Shown: positions 1 through 6,485, counted from the first letter of the stretch. The stretch is DNA of 11,176 nt from DASXMX01 sp036794395 (GCA_036794395.1 DAIRGS010000237.1:1-11176), one strand, 5' to 3'. Notes: generated by a model from the letters alone, not told the origin. Numbers and translations: made by a program.

Positions 1-2
1 CG

Positions 3-44
3 CGGGTCAAGCTGAAGTCGGTCTACCCTAAAATCATTGTGTGA
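3..44 (+). CDS. Possible 3' end of an upstream gene
   Basis: The frame starting at base 3 reads 13 codons (RVKLKSVYPKIIV) and ends at TGA 42-44. Ten of the 13 codons end in G or C, which fits the GC-rich coding style of the flanking genes rather than of the central island. This is too little sequence to assign a family. It could equally be non-coding, because another frame also reads open to a TAA at 29-31. Confidence 0.25.
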   Translation, partial: RVKLKSVYPKIIV

Positions 45-79
45 CAGAGCACTAGACTGGATAGAATTCAGGAGTGTGC

Positions 80-322
80 ATGGCCCAGACTACAGTCGGA
101 ATCTACGAAGCAAAAAACAGGCTTTCCGAATTATTAGACCGTGTTGAGGCTGGCGAAGTCATCGGACTGTCTCGACATGGAAAACAAATCGCGTTGTTGG
201 TTCCCGTTAACCGGGAGCGGCCCACCGCGCGGCAGGCCATCGCCCGAATTCGTCAGCTTCGGAAGGGTAACAAACTTGGCGGCTTGAACATTCAAGAGCT
301 CAAGAACGAGGGACGCCGATGA
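80..322 (+). CDS. VapB/Phd-YefM-type antitoxin
   Basis: An 80-residue protein whose N-terminus (GIYEAKNRLSELLDRVEAGE, residues 7-26) is the classic Phd/YefM antitoxin fold, with the A-K-N-x-L-S-E-L-L-x-x-V core and the following R-H-G-K segment of the DNA-binding half. The basic, flexible C-terminus (about residues 46-80) would wrap a cognate PIN toxin. ATG 80 is preferred over GTG 74 because GGAG at 71-74 lies at a good distance from it. The stop overlaps the next ATG (ATGA, 319-322), the usual antitoxin-toxin coupling. Such antitoxins normally repress their own promoter with the toxin. Here the toxin is broken after 15 codons, so the antitoxin is an orphan in this locus and may act only as a regulator or on a toxin encoded elsewhere. 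Family assignment is firm; present function is inferred. Confidence 0.88.
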   Translation: MAQTTVGIYEAKNRLSELLDRVEAGEVIGLSRHGKQIALLVPVNRERPTARQAIARIRQLRKGNKLGGLNIQELKNEGRR

Positions 323-331
323 GTTGGATCG
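266..331. repeat. Direct repeat, left copy (vapB-vapC junction)
   Basis: This 66-base segment covers the last 18 codons of the antitoxin gene and the first codons of the toxin. It aligns with 5791-5854 at 57 of 66 positions, with seven substitutions and two single-base gaps. The similarity stops abruptly on both sides. The left copy is the functional-looking one, with its frame intact. Confidence 0.85.
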
Positions 332-516
332 TGGACTGTTCTGTCGCGATCGCCTGGTGCTTCAACACTCACCATTATGACAGGACGCCACTGCTTGCGC
401 TAGCGTTGTTATCTACGCTGGGGCGCGGACTTAGGTACCTAACGCCATTAACTCCCGACCCCTTTGAATTGCCGAAGCGACTCACGCCAATCACCATAGC
501 CAATACCCGGACATAA
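319..516 (+). pseudogene. VapC-like PIN toxin, truncated remnant
   Basis: The first 15 codons (MSWIVDCSVAIAWCF, 319-363) match the start of VapC PIN-domain RNases, including the first metal-binding Asp (residue 6) in the first beta strand. After codon 15 the open frame runs on to 516 with sequence that no longer resembles a PIN domain: there is no second acidic residue pattern and no C-terminal acidic motif. The expected length is about 130-140 residues, so some 90 percent of the toxin is missing and was not found elsewhere in the window. The 65-residue frame is best read as a toxin start fused to island DNA. The break near 364 marks the left edge of the low-GC island. A ribonuclease cannot be made from it. 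Confidence 0.75.
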
Positions 517-1786
517 ATAGCCACGTATACACACACAACAAGTATGTGCACACCAACAAGGCATAAATTGCGACAGGCCTCGGCACACGACACAACAATT
601 GACCTAAGACAATATAAATGGGAAAAGCAACGACAGAAAAACGCGCTTGGCTCATCATACCCTGTCGCGAAGTCTGCACTACATACGGAATCACCAAAAG
701 TAACGCACCTAAGACTACCTCCTTAGAATTAATCCATCTTGAAAGCCCGCCGACCGCCAATAGCACGATCACCGCCATAAAATACAACGGATTTGCGAAC
801 GGAAGGCTGACGATCCATGCTACATGCGGGCCCGTGTTGCCCCAATAGCACGCCGATCCAGTATCATACGTGGACCGCACCGGCTCAAATGTTATGAGGT
901 CCATAATCCACCTTCCTATATCCTGCTCGGGTTCTCGCGCACGGAATGCAGATTGAACCTTTACAAATATCGCCGGATCGCCATATTTACTCCATTGGTA
1001 ACCCATGAAAGCTACTATTCCCCAACATGCAACCGTACACCGCGGAATTAGAAACACCATTGCCGACGCAGTACTACGTAAGCGCCATTTCAATGTCGAC
1101 GAAGGGAATTTACTCACTTTGGATCGACGTAATCTCCAGAGATGGAGAATAAACGGACCGAGAAGTGCGATCCCGGTTGATCGGGTCGCCGTAGAAAGGC
1201 CAATGATGAGGGCGATGATGTACGATGGCCAGACCCTTCGAATTCCATACATGGCCAAAATCAGCAGGCACAAAAACATCGATTCCGTATACGCCATCCT
1301 GAAAAAGAACGTCGGGGGCAATACGGCCAACGTCACGATTGCACATTTTCTACAACACAAGGTGCATGCCAACGGATCTCCATCGGCGAGATAGCGATCG
1401 AACAGAACAAATGCCGCCAAGAGAAACGCGGCCGCCGCGATAACAAGCGCCTCGGATGTTCCTATATTGAACGCATAAGATAAATAGCGCGCACAAAACG
1501 GGAATGCCGGAAAGTATACGATTGTCGATCGTTCACTCCTGTCTATGTTCACTGAATATCCGTCGGCAGCAATAGTTTTATAGCTCTCTCCTCCTCCAAG
1601 ACACATGCGATCTATAGTTGTGCCGGTAACAAAAGGCCGAAGTCCAGTACAGTATTGGAATAAACCAGGCAAGCCCGTAGCTATTACAATAGTAATATAT
1701 GATAGCGCGTAGCAACAGCAGGCAAACCGGGCTTTCCGCGCCATATTTCGACACGCACTCGCGATTGTCTTGCACAAACACCACAT
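491..1786 (-). CDS. PIG-V-like polytopic glycosyltransferase (GT-C fold), copy 1
   Basis: A polytopic membrane protein of 431 residues, with about ten hydrophobic segments. It resembles the PIG-V/GPI-mannosyltransferase-type GT-C family, which transfers a sugar from a polyprenyl-phosphate donor on the outer face of the membrane. Supporting motifs are YFPAFP (91-96), MAYTES followed by a hydrophobic helix, a TATR motif, FxKVQ, a FEP motif, and near the C-terminus SQARF then FPIY. It shares all of these in order with the protein at 4482-5765. The key first-loop motif is altered: where the paralogue has WDGYWY, this one has GGGESY, so the expected catalytic Asp is Gly65. It may be inactive, regulatory, or use Glu67. 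ATG 1786 is chosen because it overlaps the upstream stop (TAATG); ATG 1810, eight codons earlier, is the alternative. It is last of four leftward genes. Confidence 0.72.
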   Translation of the reverse strand: MWCLCKTIASACRNMARKARFACCCYALSYITIVIATGLPGLFQYCTGLRPFVTGTTIDRMCLGGGESYKTIAADGYSVNIDRSERSTIVYFPAFPFCARYLSYAFNIGTSEALVIAAAAFLLAAFVLFDRYLADGDPLACTLCCRKCAIVTLAVLPPTFFFRMAYTESMFLCLLILAMYGIRRVWPSYIIALIIGLSTATRSTGIALLGPFILHLWRLRRSKVSKFPSSTLKWRLRSTASAMVFLIPRCTVACWGIVAFMGYQWSKYGDPAIFVKVQSAFRAREPEQDIGRWIMDLITFEPVRSTYDTGSACYWGNTGPHVAWIVSLPFANPLYFMAVIVLLAVGGLSRWINSKEVVLGALLLVIPYVVQTSRQGMMSQARFSVVAFPIYIVLGQLLCRVPRPVAIYALLVCTYLLCVYTWLFMSGYWLW

Positions 1787-2904
1787 TACCTGCCGACTTT
1801 GCGGTGCCATGCCATAACGAGCCTAAGTACCCATATTCCGATGGCCAGAGCGCCGCAAACGGCAAGAACAACGGCCGTCACTCTGGCGTAATGTGGTTGC
1901 AAGAATACCTCACCCGCGTGTGCACTCTGCCTACGTTCAACATCATCCTGGTGTCGGTAACCACGGACGCGTTCACCGTCCCACAATAGGACCTCTGGAG
2001 AAATTGGTCGGGTCATTGGACCTGATCGAGTACTTGGCAAATGTTGGACGACTACTTGTTTGGGAGGAAGAGCGCCTTTCCAACCGAGAGAAAATACCTG
2101 AGCCGGAAATTCCTCACCAATGCGAGATGCGACAACCTCCACGGTTTCGTTGGTTTTCGGATTCCCACTCCAAACCCCTTTCAGTTCGATGTGTTTTGGA
2201 AACCAGACGTTCTGGGAGATCTCCTGCAAGTCGCATAATTGGTTATATTCCATCGGGATAGGGTTTCCCTTAGCCACAGCAATCATCCCGCGCAACCTCC
2301 ACCTGACTATGTTGTAATTGCGTGATGGAACTACGTCATATTCGTAACTATCCCCCGTCTCAGATCGAACGAACATAACGCACACAGCGTCGAGGCCCTT
2401 CCACCTCGTTGGCTTAAGGGTGATATCACGGCGTTCCCGCGAATTGATTAGCTTCTCCAGTCCGAAATGAGGCAGCAATGAAAATTCGGTCGGCACGAAC
2501 ATCAGGACGAGCGGATTACAAATCAAGAATGGTGACCTGTCAGCACGTGCTTCACGTATCGGTATTTGATGGATAGCCTTCCTATGGGTGAGTATAGGGT
2601 TCGCGAACAGTTCCGGTGTTCCGCTATAGTAATATGCGAATTCCGAGTTAAAAATACTCACTTGCAGTTGGCCGTTCACTTGGCGCTCCTGCCGGACCTG
2701 GCCGTCCTTGCTAATCCAGATGTGATAATCTAGGTCGCTCGACTCTTTCGACCTAACCTGAACTTTGAATTCACCCGAGCCTATTGCCCGACGCGAAGTA
2801 ATAATCTTACTTTCCAGCTCTCCTAGATCATTTGCACTCTCGGGAATTGCGGCGCGAGCGGTGGTAATAAGGCAGAGCACTGCTATGGGCATCAACAGTC
2901 GCAT
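1786..2904 (-). CDS. Exported protein with C-terminal membrane anchor, possibly LolA-like
   Basis: A 372-residue protein I cannot name with certainty. Residues 1-18 form a signal peptide with a likely ARA|A cleavage site. The bulk (about 19-335) is periplasmic, rich in alternating beta-type stretches such as HIWISKDGQVRQERQVNG and AFxYYYSGTPEL-like strands, reminiscent of the LolA/LppX outer-membrane lipoprotein carriers found in many Planctomycetota, but no diagnostic motif confirms this. Near the C-terminus (about 340-362) one hydrophobic helix is followed by a short basic tail (WHRKVGR), so the protein probably sits in the inner membrane with its large domain outside. AAGGA lies eight bases ahead of ATG 2904. 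It follows the cysteine-rich gene after 33 bases and overlaps the next gene at TAATG, indicating one transcript. Confidence 0.68.
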   Translation of the reverse strand: MRLLMPIAVLCLITTARAAIPESANDLGELESKIITSRRAIGSGEFKVQVRSKESSDLDYHIWISKDGQVRQERQVNGQLQVSIFNSEFAYYYSGTPELFANPILTHRKAIHQIPIREARADRSPFLICNPLVLMFVPTEFSLLPHFGLEKLINSRERRDITLKPTRWKGLDAVCVMFVRSETGDSYEYDVVPSRNYNIVRWRLRGMIAVAKGNPIPMEYNQLCDLQEISQNVWFPKHIELKGVWSGNPKTNETVEVVASRIGEEFPAQVFSLGWKGALPPKQVVVQHLPSTRSGPMTRPISPEVLLWDGERVRGYRHQDDVERRQSAHAGEVFLQPHYARVTAVVLAVCGALAIGIWVLRLVMAWHRKVGR

Positions 2905-2937
2905 ATAAGTTTCCTTTGCAGAACAGTTTTCGCGTTA

Positions 2938-3339
2938 TTATGCGACTAAACAAAGTGTATGTGGTTCATACCCGTATTCGGTGACTTCGCTGTCGGAAGT
3001 GGTGTCGAGCGAGCACGTGTGATCAACCGCGTTATACTTACACGTATTCCGTTGGTAACAGGCTTGGAAGATCTGGACGACGTAATAGGTATTAGTGGAA
3101 TCGGGAGTTGTACCAAAATTAGTATAAGGAACAATCTCGCCCTTAGAGGTGCAACTTACGGCGTCTCTATCATCGCATCCAGTTTCGTTATTGCCGGCAT
3201 ATGCCCCAGTAAAGTCACCGTCTGGACACTCCGTACCGTCTGGAATTTGGCATTGGCCGTTTAATCGGTGAGCAATCAGGAATAATGAGAGAATACAAAC
3301 CAATAGGACGGACATTCGTATGGCTGGTGCAGTTTTCAT
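2938..3339 (-). CDS. Small exported cysteine-rich protein, unknown family
   Basis: A 133-residue protein with an N-terminal signal peptide (about 1-28, hydrophobic core 10-23). The mature part is short, acidic, and contains eight cysteines (30, 38, 55, 63, 94, 100, 109, 130), an even number consistent with four disulfide bonds. The first four are paired in closely spaced doublets around PDGTECPDGDF and DDRDAVSC. The region between (about 66-93) is rich in Thr, Ser, Asn and Tyr. No lipobox precedes Cys30. It has no membrane anchor after the signal, so it is likely periplasmic or released or surface-bound. AAAGGA sits six bases before ATG 3339. I do not recognise the family. Its position between a DUF1573 gene and an anchored exported protein, beside two glycosyltransferases, makes it a candidate substrate or structural partner, which is inference. 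Confidence 0.7.
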   Translation of the reverse strand: MKTAPAIRMSVLLVCILSLFLIAHRLNGQCQIPDGTECPDGDFTGAYAGNNETGCDDRDAVSCTSKGEIVPYTNFGTTPDSTNTYYVVQIFQACYQRNTCKYNAVDHTCSLDTTSDSEVTEYGYEPHTLCLVA

Positions 3340-3394
3340 AGCCTATCCTTTCTATTCTGTGTCATTTAGCTCAAAAGTGATTGTTGATGCGATT

Positions 3395-4119
3395 TCACTT
3401 ACCTAGAGTCACGTTCAAAGGAACGAGTATACGTCCTTCCCTTTCACAGTCTGTCGTGATGGTCATTTGGGGGACGCCGTTCGCACTTCCCCACAAATGA
3501 GGATCGAACCTGACAGAAATGCGAGTCCCGTTATCTAAGAGCGTGGGAACACAAACGCCCTGTGGCTGATGCTCACAGAGGTGACCCGACAATCTCCGGC
3601 CGGTATGTCTATTGTCAGTTCTGCGGATACCGGATTGGTGTTGTCAAACACTAATGTCTGTGCCGACAGCCGGACACGCGGTTCGACGTTGGCATGTATT
3701 GAAAGAAGAAGCGCTCCAGCCTTGCCAGCATGTTTATAGACAATGTCGAGTGATGTCGCAAACCCCCCGGCTCGCCCACGAAGGTCATAAGAGCACGCAA
3801 CAACGGTTTTTGCGCTCGGCGGGAGGCGATGCTGTTCGATCGTCGCCTTTGTGCATCCACAACGCTTCACCAAGCCGACGATTTCAATTTCTGAATCCGA
3901 CGTGTTGTATATCGTAAAGTCGTGAAGGACCACGGAAGCCCGAACGTCGCCGTAATCAAATGAAGGTCTGTCGGAAGCAAGAGGGCTTAATTGACGTGCC
4001 TGCAATTCCGTCGCGAAGATTATTATAACCGACAAGAGCAAAGCCGCTAAGCCGACAAACGGCAAAACCCAGCCGTGTCGGCATCGCCGGCAGAGCGTGG
4101 TTAGTGTCCCTCGCAGCAT
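3395..4119 (-). pseudogene. DUF1573 envelope protein gene with a frameshift
   Basis: Residues 17-36 form an N-terminal membrane helix. The periplasmic part shows the DUF1573 pattern: FDYGDV (54-59), an alternating beta strand, a CGC motif (87-89) and then a strand with DLRGRAGG. The fold is an immunoglobulin-like ASH/Hydin relative common in Planctomycetota and Bacteroidota envelope proteins. The frame from ATG 4119 ends after 194 residues at 3535. A second open frame (3395-3592) continues with NGTRISVRFDP and DCEREGRILVPLNVTL, exactly the kind of strands expected next. The two join by a -1 shift somewhere in 3535-3592, giving about 240 residues. A lost base is the simplest explanation; a read error cannot be excluded. 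ATG 4119 has GAGGTG four bases upstream. It is the first gene of the leftward set, 55 bases before the cysteine-rich gene. Confidence 0.7.
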
Positions 4120-4121
4120 TC

Positions 4122-4138
4122 AACACCTCGCAGGTGTT
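4122..4138 (-). promoter_or_regulatory. Hairpin overlapping the DUF1573 ribosome binding site
   Basis: A perfect 7-base inverted repeat (AACACCT, loop CGC, AGGTGTT) lies just upstream of ATG 4119 and includes the GAGGTG ribosome binding site. In the leftward transcript it could fold and hide the site, giving translational control, or serve as a protein operator in DNA. A short stem with a 3-base loop is suggestive, not decisive. Confidence 0.4.
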
Positions 4139-4150
4139 TGAGATGAAATC

Positions 4151-4173
4151 TCCAACTTTTGGAACTGTTGGAA
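4151..4173. promoter_or_regulatory. TTGGAA repeat/inverted-repeat cluster, possible operator
   Basis: Between the divergent transcription units lie TCCAA and two copies of TTGGAA (4159-4164 and 4168-4173) separated by CTG. TCCAAC (4151-4156) also pairs with GTTGGA (4167-4172). Such close direct and inverted copies are typical of a dimer-binding operator. It sits 32-54 bases upstream of ATG 4119. No -10/-35 box is convincing. Confidence 0.25.
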
Positions 4174-4267
4174 ATGTACTTACGGCCCCGCCCCACGTCA
4201 ACTGGAAAGTGCAAAACGCTACTCATGTTCGCAATGCGACGACCGCCACCCGCTCGTGTTTCGGCCG

Positions 4268-4283
4268 TTTTTTTTGGGGGGGG
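4268..4283. repeat. T8-G8 homopolymer tract in the divergent intergenic region
   Basis: Eight T followed by eight G sit in the intergenic gap between the leftward genes and the rightward glycosyltransferase. Long mononucleotide runs slip during replication and, in promoter regions of other bacteria, vary expression. The rest of the 4120-4481 gap holds the hairpin and repeat cluster above, and no gene I can support. Confidence 0.7.
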
Positions 4284-4481
4284 TGATCGAAGGATTTCTA
4301 CGGGGCCTGAGCGGGTGACTCATGAGGCCGCAACCGAACCGGCCGAGAAATGACCGTACTCGTTCGATTTGCGGAATGTGTCCTTCACCATGGTCTCCGT
4401 GTTGACCCTCTGGGCACAATAAGGGATGCTCAATCCAGTACGGTCACAATACCTGTGTTTCATCCCGTGGACGGAACGAGT

Positions 4482-5765
4482 ATGCAATCCGGCAAGTATA
4501 GCTCAGTAGCACAGTTTTTATGTATTGCATTTCTCGTTCTCGCCTCCGGTACAACATCGTGTATAGGTGTGTGGCTCGGGCCGCAATTGCTAAAGCCCTA
4601 TGGCGAGGACCCACATCACAGTGATCCAGGAATTATGGGCGCCATGGCGTCTTGGGATGGCTATTGGTACCGCGAAATCGCTATTCACGGTTATTCCTAT
4701 AATGGCGTCTCTCAGTCCAGCATTGCATTTTATCCGGCGTTTCCCATATTGGCGCGCGAGATTAGAAATGTCCTTCATGTCGACATAAACGTGGCGCTAT
4801 GGCTAGGCTCGAATTTATCACTTTGCGTTGGTGCCTACTGTTTTAATGAGTATATGAAATCGAAATTGGAAGCTAGGTCAAGAAGGTGCGGCCTTCTATC
4901 TCTACTTTTCCTCCCGTGGTGCCTATTCTTCCACATGGCATATTCCGAATCGTTGCTATTCTGTCTAATCTCACTGAGCATATTGGGTATGCAACGTCGT
5001 TGGCATCCTATAGTTATCGCAATAACTGTGGGTTCAGCAACGGCGACGCGAGCAGTTGGCGTTGCATTGCTGCCCCCACTGGCGTTCTACGTATGGACAT
5101 GGTTGCGAGATATCCGGCGCACCACGGCCCCCGGGGTATTAGTGGGGCCGCAGGATCACTTGTTTTCACGAAACGGATACCCGCGGTACTATGTTCGATG
5201 CTTCCGGCTTATTGTGTACCTTTGTATCGGATGCTGGGGATTATTGTCGTTCATCATTTATCAGTATGTTATTTTAAAGAGCGCGTTCGCGTTTGTCGAA
5301 GTGCAAGGAACCTGGCATCAACGAGATGCCTCAGGCGTTAAAGAGTGCTTGGTAGGCTTTCTTATTCTTGAGCCGATACATGCAACATATTCCAGTACCT
5401 CTCTCTGTTGGTGGCGATTGTCTCCTCCTCAATCGCTTCCGCTTCTAAATATGACGTTCATGAATCCGATAATCTTTATAGGTACGTGCATGCTGGTTGT
5501 ATTAGGGGCACGTAAGAGATGGCTTAATAGGACGGAACTGTTGCTTGCCATTGGACTCTTGACGATTCCGTATTGTGCTCAGAGTTGTCGACTATGCATG
5601 GTGAGCGAGGCTAGGTTTGCTTCTGTGGTCGCGCCAGCTTATCTGGTCGCGGGCCGCTTACTTAGTTGTCTGCCCACGTTGATTCTTGTGTATCTATGTG
5701 TTCTAAGTGCGGTCGGGATGACGATTTATTCGGCGATGTTTAGTTGTGGTTATCCGGTTTTATGA
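4482..5765 (+). CDS. PIG-V-like polytopic glycosyltransferase (GT-C fold), copy 2
   Basis: A 427-residue polytopic membrane protein of the same family as the product of 491-1786. It keeps the motif expected of an active GT-C enzyme: WDGYWYREIA in the first outer loop (W58, D59), where the Asp is the likely catalytic residue. Further on come FYPAFP (83-88), MAYSES (152-157), TATRAVGVALL, FVEVQ, LEPIHATY and SEARF then APAYL. In the block from the MAYxES motif onward about half of aligned residues match copy 1. Reaction and substrate are inferred from the family: sugar transfer from a polyprenyl-phosphate donor outside the membrane. ATG 4482 is preferred, with GGA upstream and an N-terminus that lines up with the paralogue. 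An in-frame ATG at 4350 would add 44 residues lacking any membrane or family character. It is transcribed away from the other island genes and reaches almost to the right repeat. Confidence 0.8.
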   Translation: MQSGKYSSVAQFLCIAFLVLASGTTSCIGVWLGPQLLKPYGEDPHHSDPGIMGAMASWDGYWYREIAIHGYSYNGVSQSSIAFYPAFPILAREIRNVLHVDINVALWLGSNLSLCVGAYCFNEYMKSKLEARSRRCGLLSLLFLPWCLFFHMAYSESLLFCLISLSILGMQRRWHPIVIAITVGSATATRAVGVALLPPLAFYVWTWLRDIRRTTAPGVLVGPQDHLFSRNGYPRYYVRCFRLIVYLCIGCWGLLSFIIYQYVILKSAFAFVEVQGTWHQRDASGVKECLVGFLILEPIHATYSSTSLCWWRLSPPQSLPLLNMTFMNPIIFIGTCMLVVLGARKRWLNRTELLLAIGLLTIPYCAQSCRLCMVSEARFASVVAPAYLVAGRLLSCLPTLILVYLCVLSAVGMTIYSAMFSCGYPVL

Positions 5766-5783
5766 CCGGTGGTTGGCGGCCGC

Positions 5784-5792
5784 GGGGGGGGG
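5784..5792. repeat. G9 tract at the right island edge
   Basis: Nine consecutive G sit where the island meets the second vapB-junction copy, and the last bases belong to that copy. It is the second long G run in the window after 4276-4283. Both lie at non-coding joints of the island. Confidence 0.7.
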
Positions 5793-5854
5793 TAACAAGC
5801 TTGGCGGTTGAGCATTCAAGGGATCAAGAACTAGGGATGCCGATGCGTGGATCG
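5791..5854 (+). pseudogene. Direct repeat, right copy: decayed vapB tail and vapC start
   Basis: Sixty-four bases align with the vapB/vapC junction at 266-331 (57 of 66 positions identical, two 1-base gaps). One gap breaks the antitoxin frame and gives TGA shortly after GNKLGG; after correcting it, the tail reads LSIQGIKN and hits TAG. The toxin ATG is still recognisable at 5842 but its second codon differs and a base is missing. It is a relic of a second vapBC module or of a duplicated target. The gap 5766-5858 holds nothing else. Confidence 0.75.
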
Positions 5855-5858
5855 GAAT

Positions 5859-6455
5859 TCACTGGTCCGGCGTATCGAGCAGGTGTTGCAAACGTGCTGC
5901 TAATTCACCATCGAAGCGGTTTTTCCAACCTGCGTCGATGAGGCCGACTTCGAGCATGTCGCGAAGGTGAGTGCGATCTTTGTCGCGGAACGATGTGAGT
6001 TTCATTCGTACAAGCGATTCGAGAGCGATGACCCGAAACGATCCGGCACCGGGTCGTTCGAATTGCGATACGTCCGGTGCGGTGGCGGCGTACTCCGGAC
6101 GGACCTTTTCCCCAGCGATGACGACGTGAACCGCATCGCGGGCTTTGGCATCGGGGCCATCCAGAAACAGGTCGATTCCCACCGCGTGGCGATGCACGAA
6201 GCCTGCTCCCGCCAGCGCTTTGGCCGCGGCGTCGAGATCGGATCGCCGCAGAAGGATGTCGACGTCTTGTGTGTTGCGCACCGCCGCGGCGTCGATCGTC
6301 GCCACCCACGCCGCGACTGCGTTTCCGCCGACTACCGCATATGGAATTCCGGAAGCTTCAAGGGCCGATGAAGCCCGGATCAATCTTTCGCGCACGCGTT
6401 CCACGGCCAGCACCATCCTGTCCAGTAGAGTTGCATTGGGAGGGATCGGAAGCAC
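5859..6455 (-). CDS. AbiEii-like / MNT-type nucleotidyltransferase
   Basis: A 198-residue protein with a nucleotidyltransferase fold start: an N-terminal helix, then YAVVGGNAVAAWV (39-51) with the GG turn, then NTQDVDILLRR (61-71), where D64 and D66 form the metal-binding D-x-D pair. Further acidic positions occur in the beta core, and a helical C-terminus follows. This is the pattern of stand-alone nucleotidyltransferases (AbiEii/AbiGii and MNT relatives), some of which are toxins that modify tRNA or partner proteins. No AbiEi- or HEPN-type partner is encoded next to it, so a toxin role is unproven. The start GTG 6455 has a poor ribosome binding site; ATG 6416, preceded by GGACAGG, is an alternative giving 185 residues. 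It begins 30 bases after the membrane/spermidine-synthase gene and is probably cotranscribed with it. Confidence 0.75.
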   Translation of the reverse strand: MLPIPPNATLLDRMVLAVERVRERLIRASSALEASGIPYAVVGGNAVAAWVATIDAAAVRNTQDVDILLRRSDLDAAAKALAGAGFVHRHAVGIDLFLDGPDAKARDAVHVVIAGEKVRPEYAATAPDVSQFERPGAGSFRVIALESLVRMKLTSFRDKDRTHLRDMLEVGLIDAGWKNRFDGELAARLQHLLDTPDQ

Positions 6456-6485
6456 GGCAATAGTATACCTGCGATCCCGCGGAAC

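Larger units (their letters stand above)
364..5790. other. Low-GC envelope/glycosyltransferase island inside a vapBC junction
   Basis: The segment lies between the truncated toxin and the second junction repeat. Sampled 60-base blocks show the contrast: 4501-4560 is 45 percent G+C, 9181-9240 is 72 percent. It carries five genes, four leftward and one rightward, all for exported or membrane products, and the two outermost genes are paralogous glycosyltransferases. No integrase, transposase or clear terminal inverted repeat is visible, so the mode of entry is unknown; homologous recombination between two vapBC loci is one option. The edges are approximate. The left stretch 364-490 has no gene. 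Confidence 0.55.

Noticed and set aside
62..67. TAGAAT as a -10 box for the antitoxin gene
   Set aside because: Transcription would begin at or after the ribosome binding site at 71-74, and no fitting -35 box is present.
3372..3403. Possible terminator hairpin between the DUF1573 and cysteine-rich genes
   Set aside because: The stem is only six base pairs (AAGTGA/TCACTT) with a long loop and no T run after it.
3535..3592. Programmed ribosomal frameshift in the DUF1573 gene
   Set aside because: No X-XXY-YYZ slippery heptamer and no clear downstream structure; a base loss is simpler, so I did not annotate a programmed event.
4159..4353. Small rightward frame through the T8-G8 tract whose stop overlaps ATG 4350
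   Set aside because: It begins with TTG lacking a binding site, and its product is not protein-like (Pro/Arg rich with a Gly run from the tract). The overlap with ATG 4350 loses meaning because that start is not favoured.
4350..4481. In-frame 5' extension of the second glycosyltransferase to ATG 4350
   Set aside because: The extra 44 residues have no hydrophobic or family character, and the paralogue aligns from ATG 4482.
364..5790. Terminal inverted repeats or a transposase defining the island as an insertion sequence
   Set aside because: I compared both edges and saw only weak, gapped similarity. No transposase, integrase or tRNA target is present, so I call it an island and not a mobile element.
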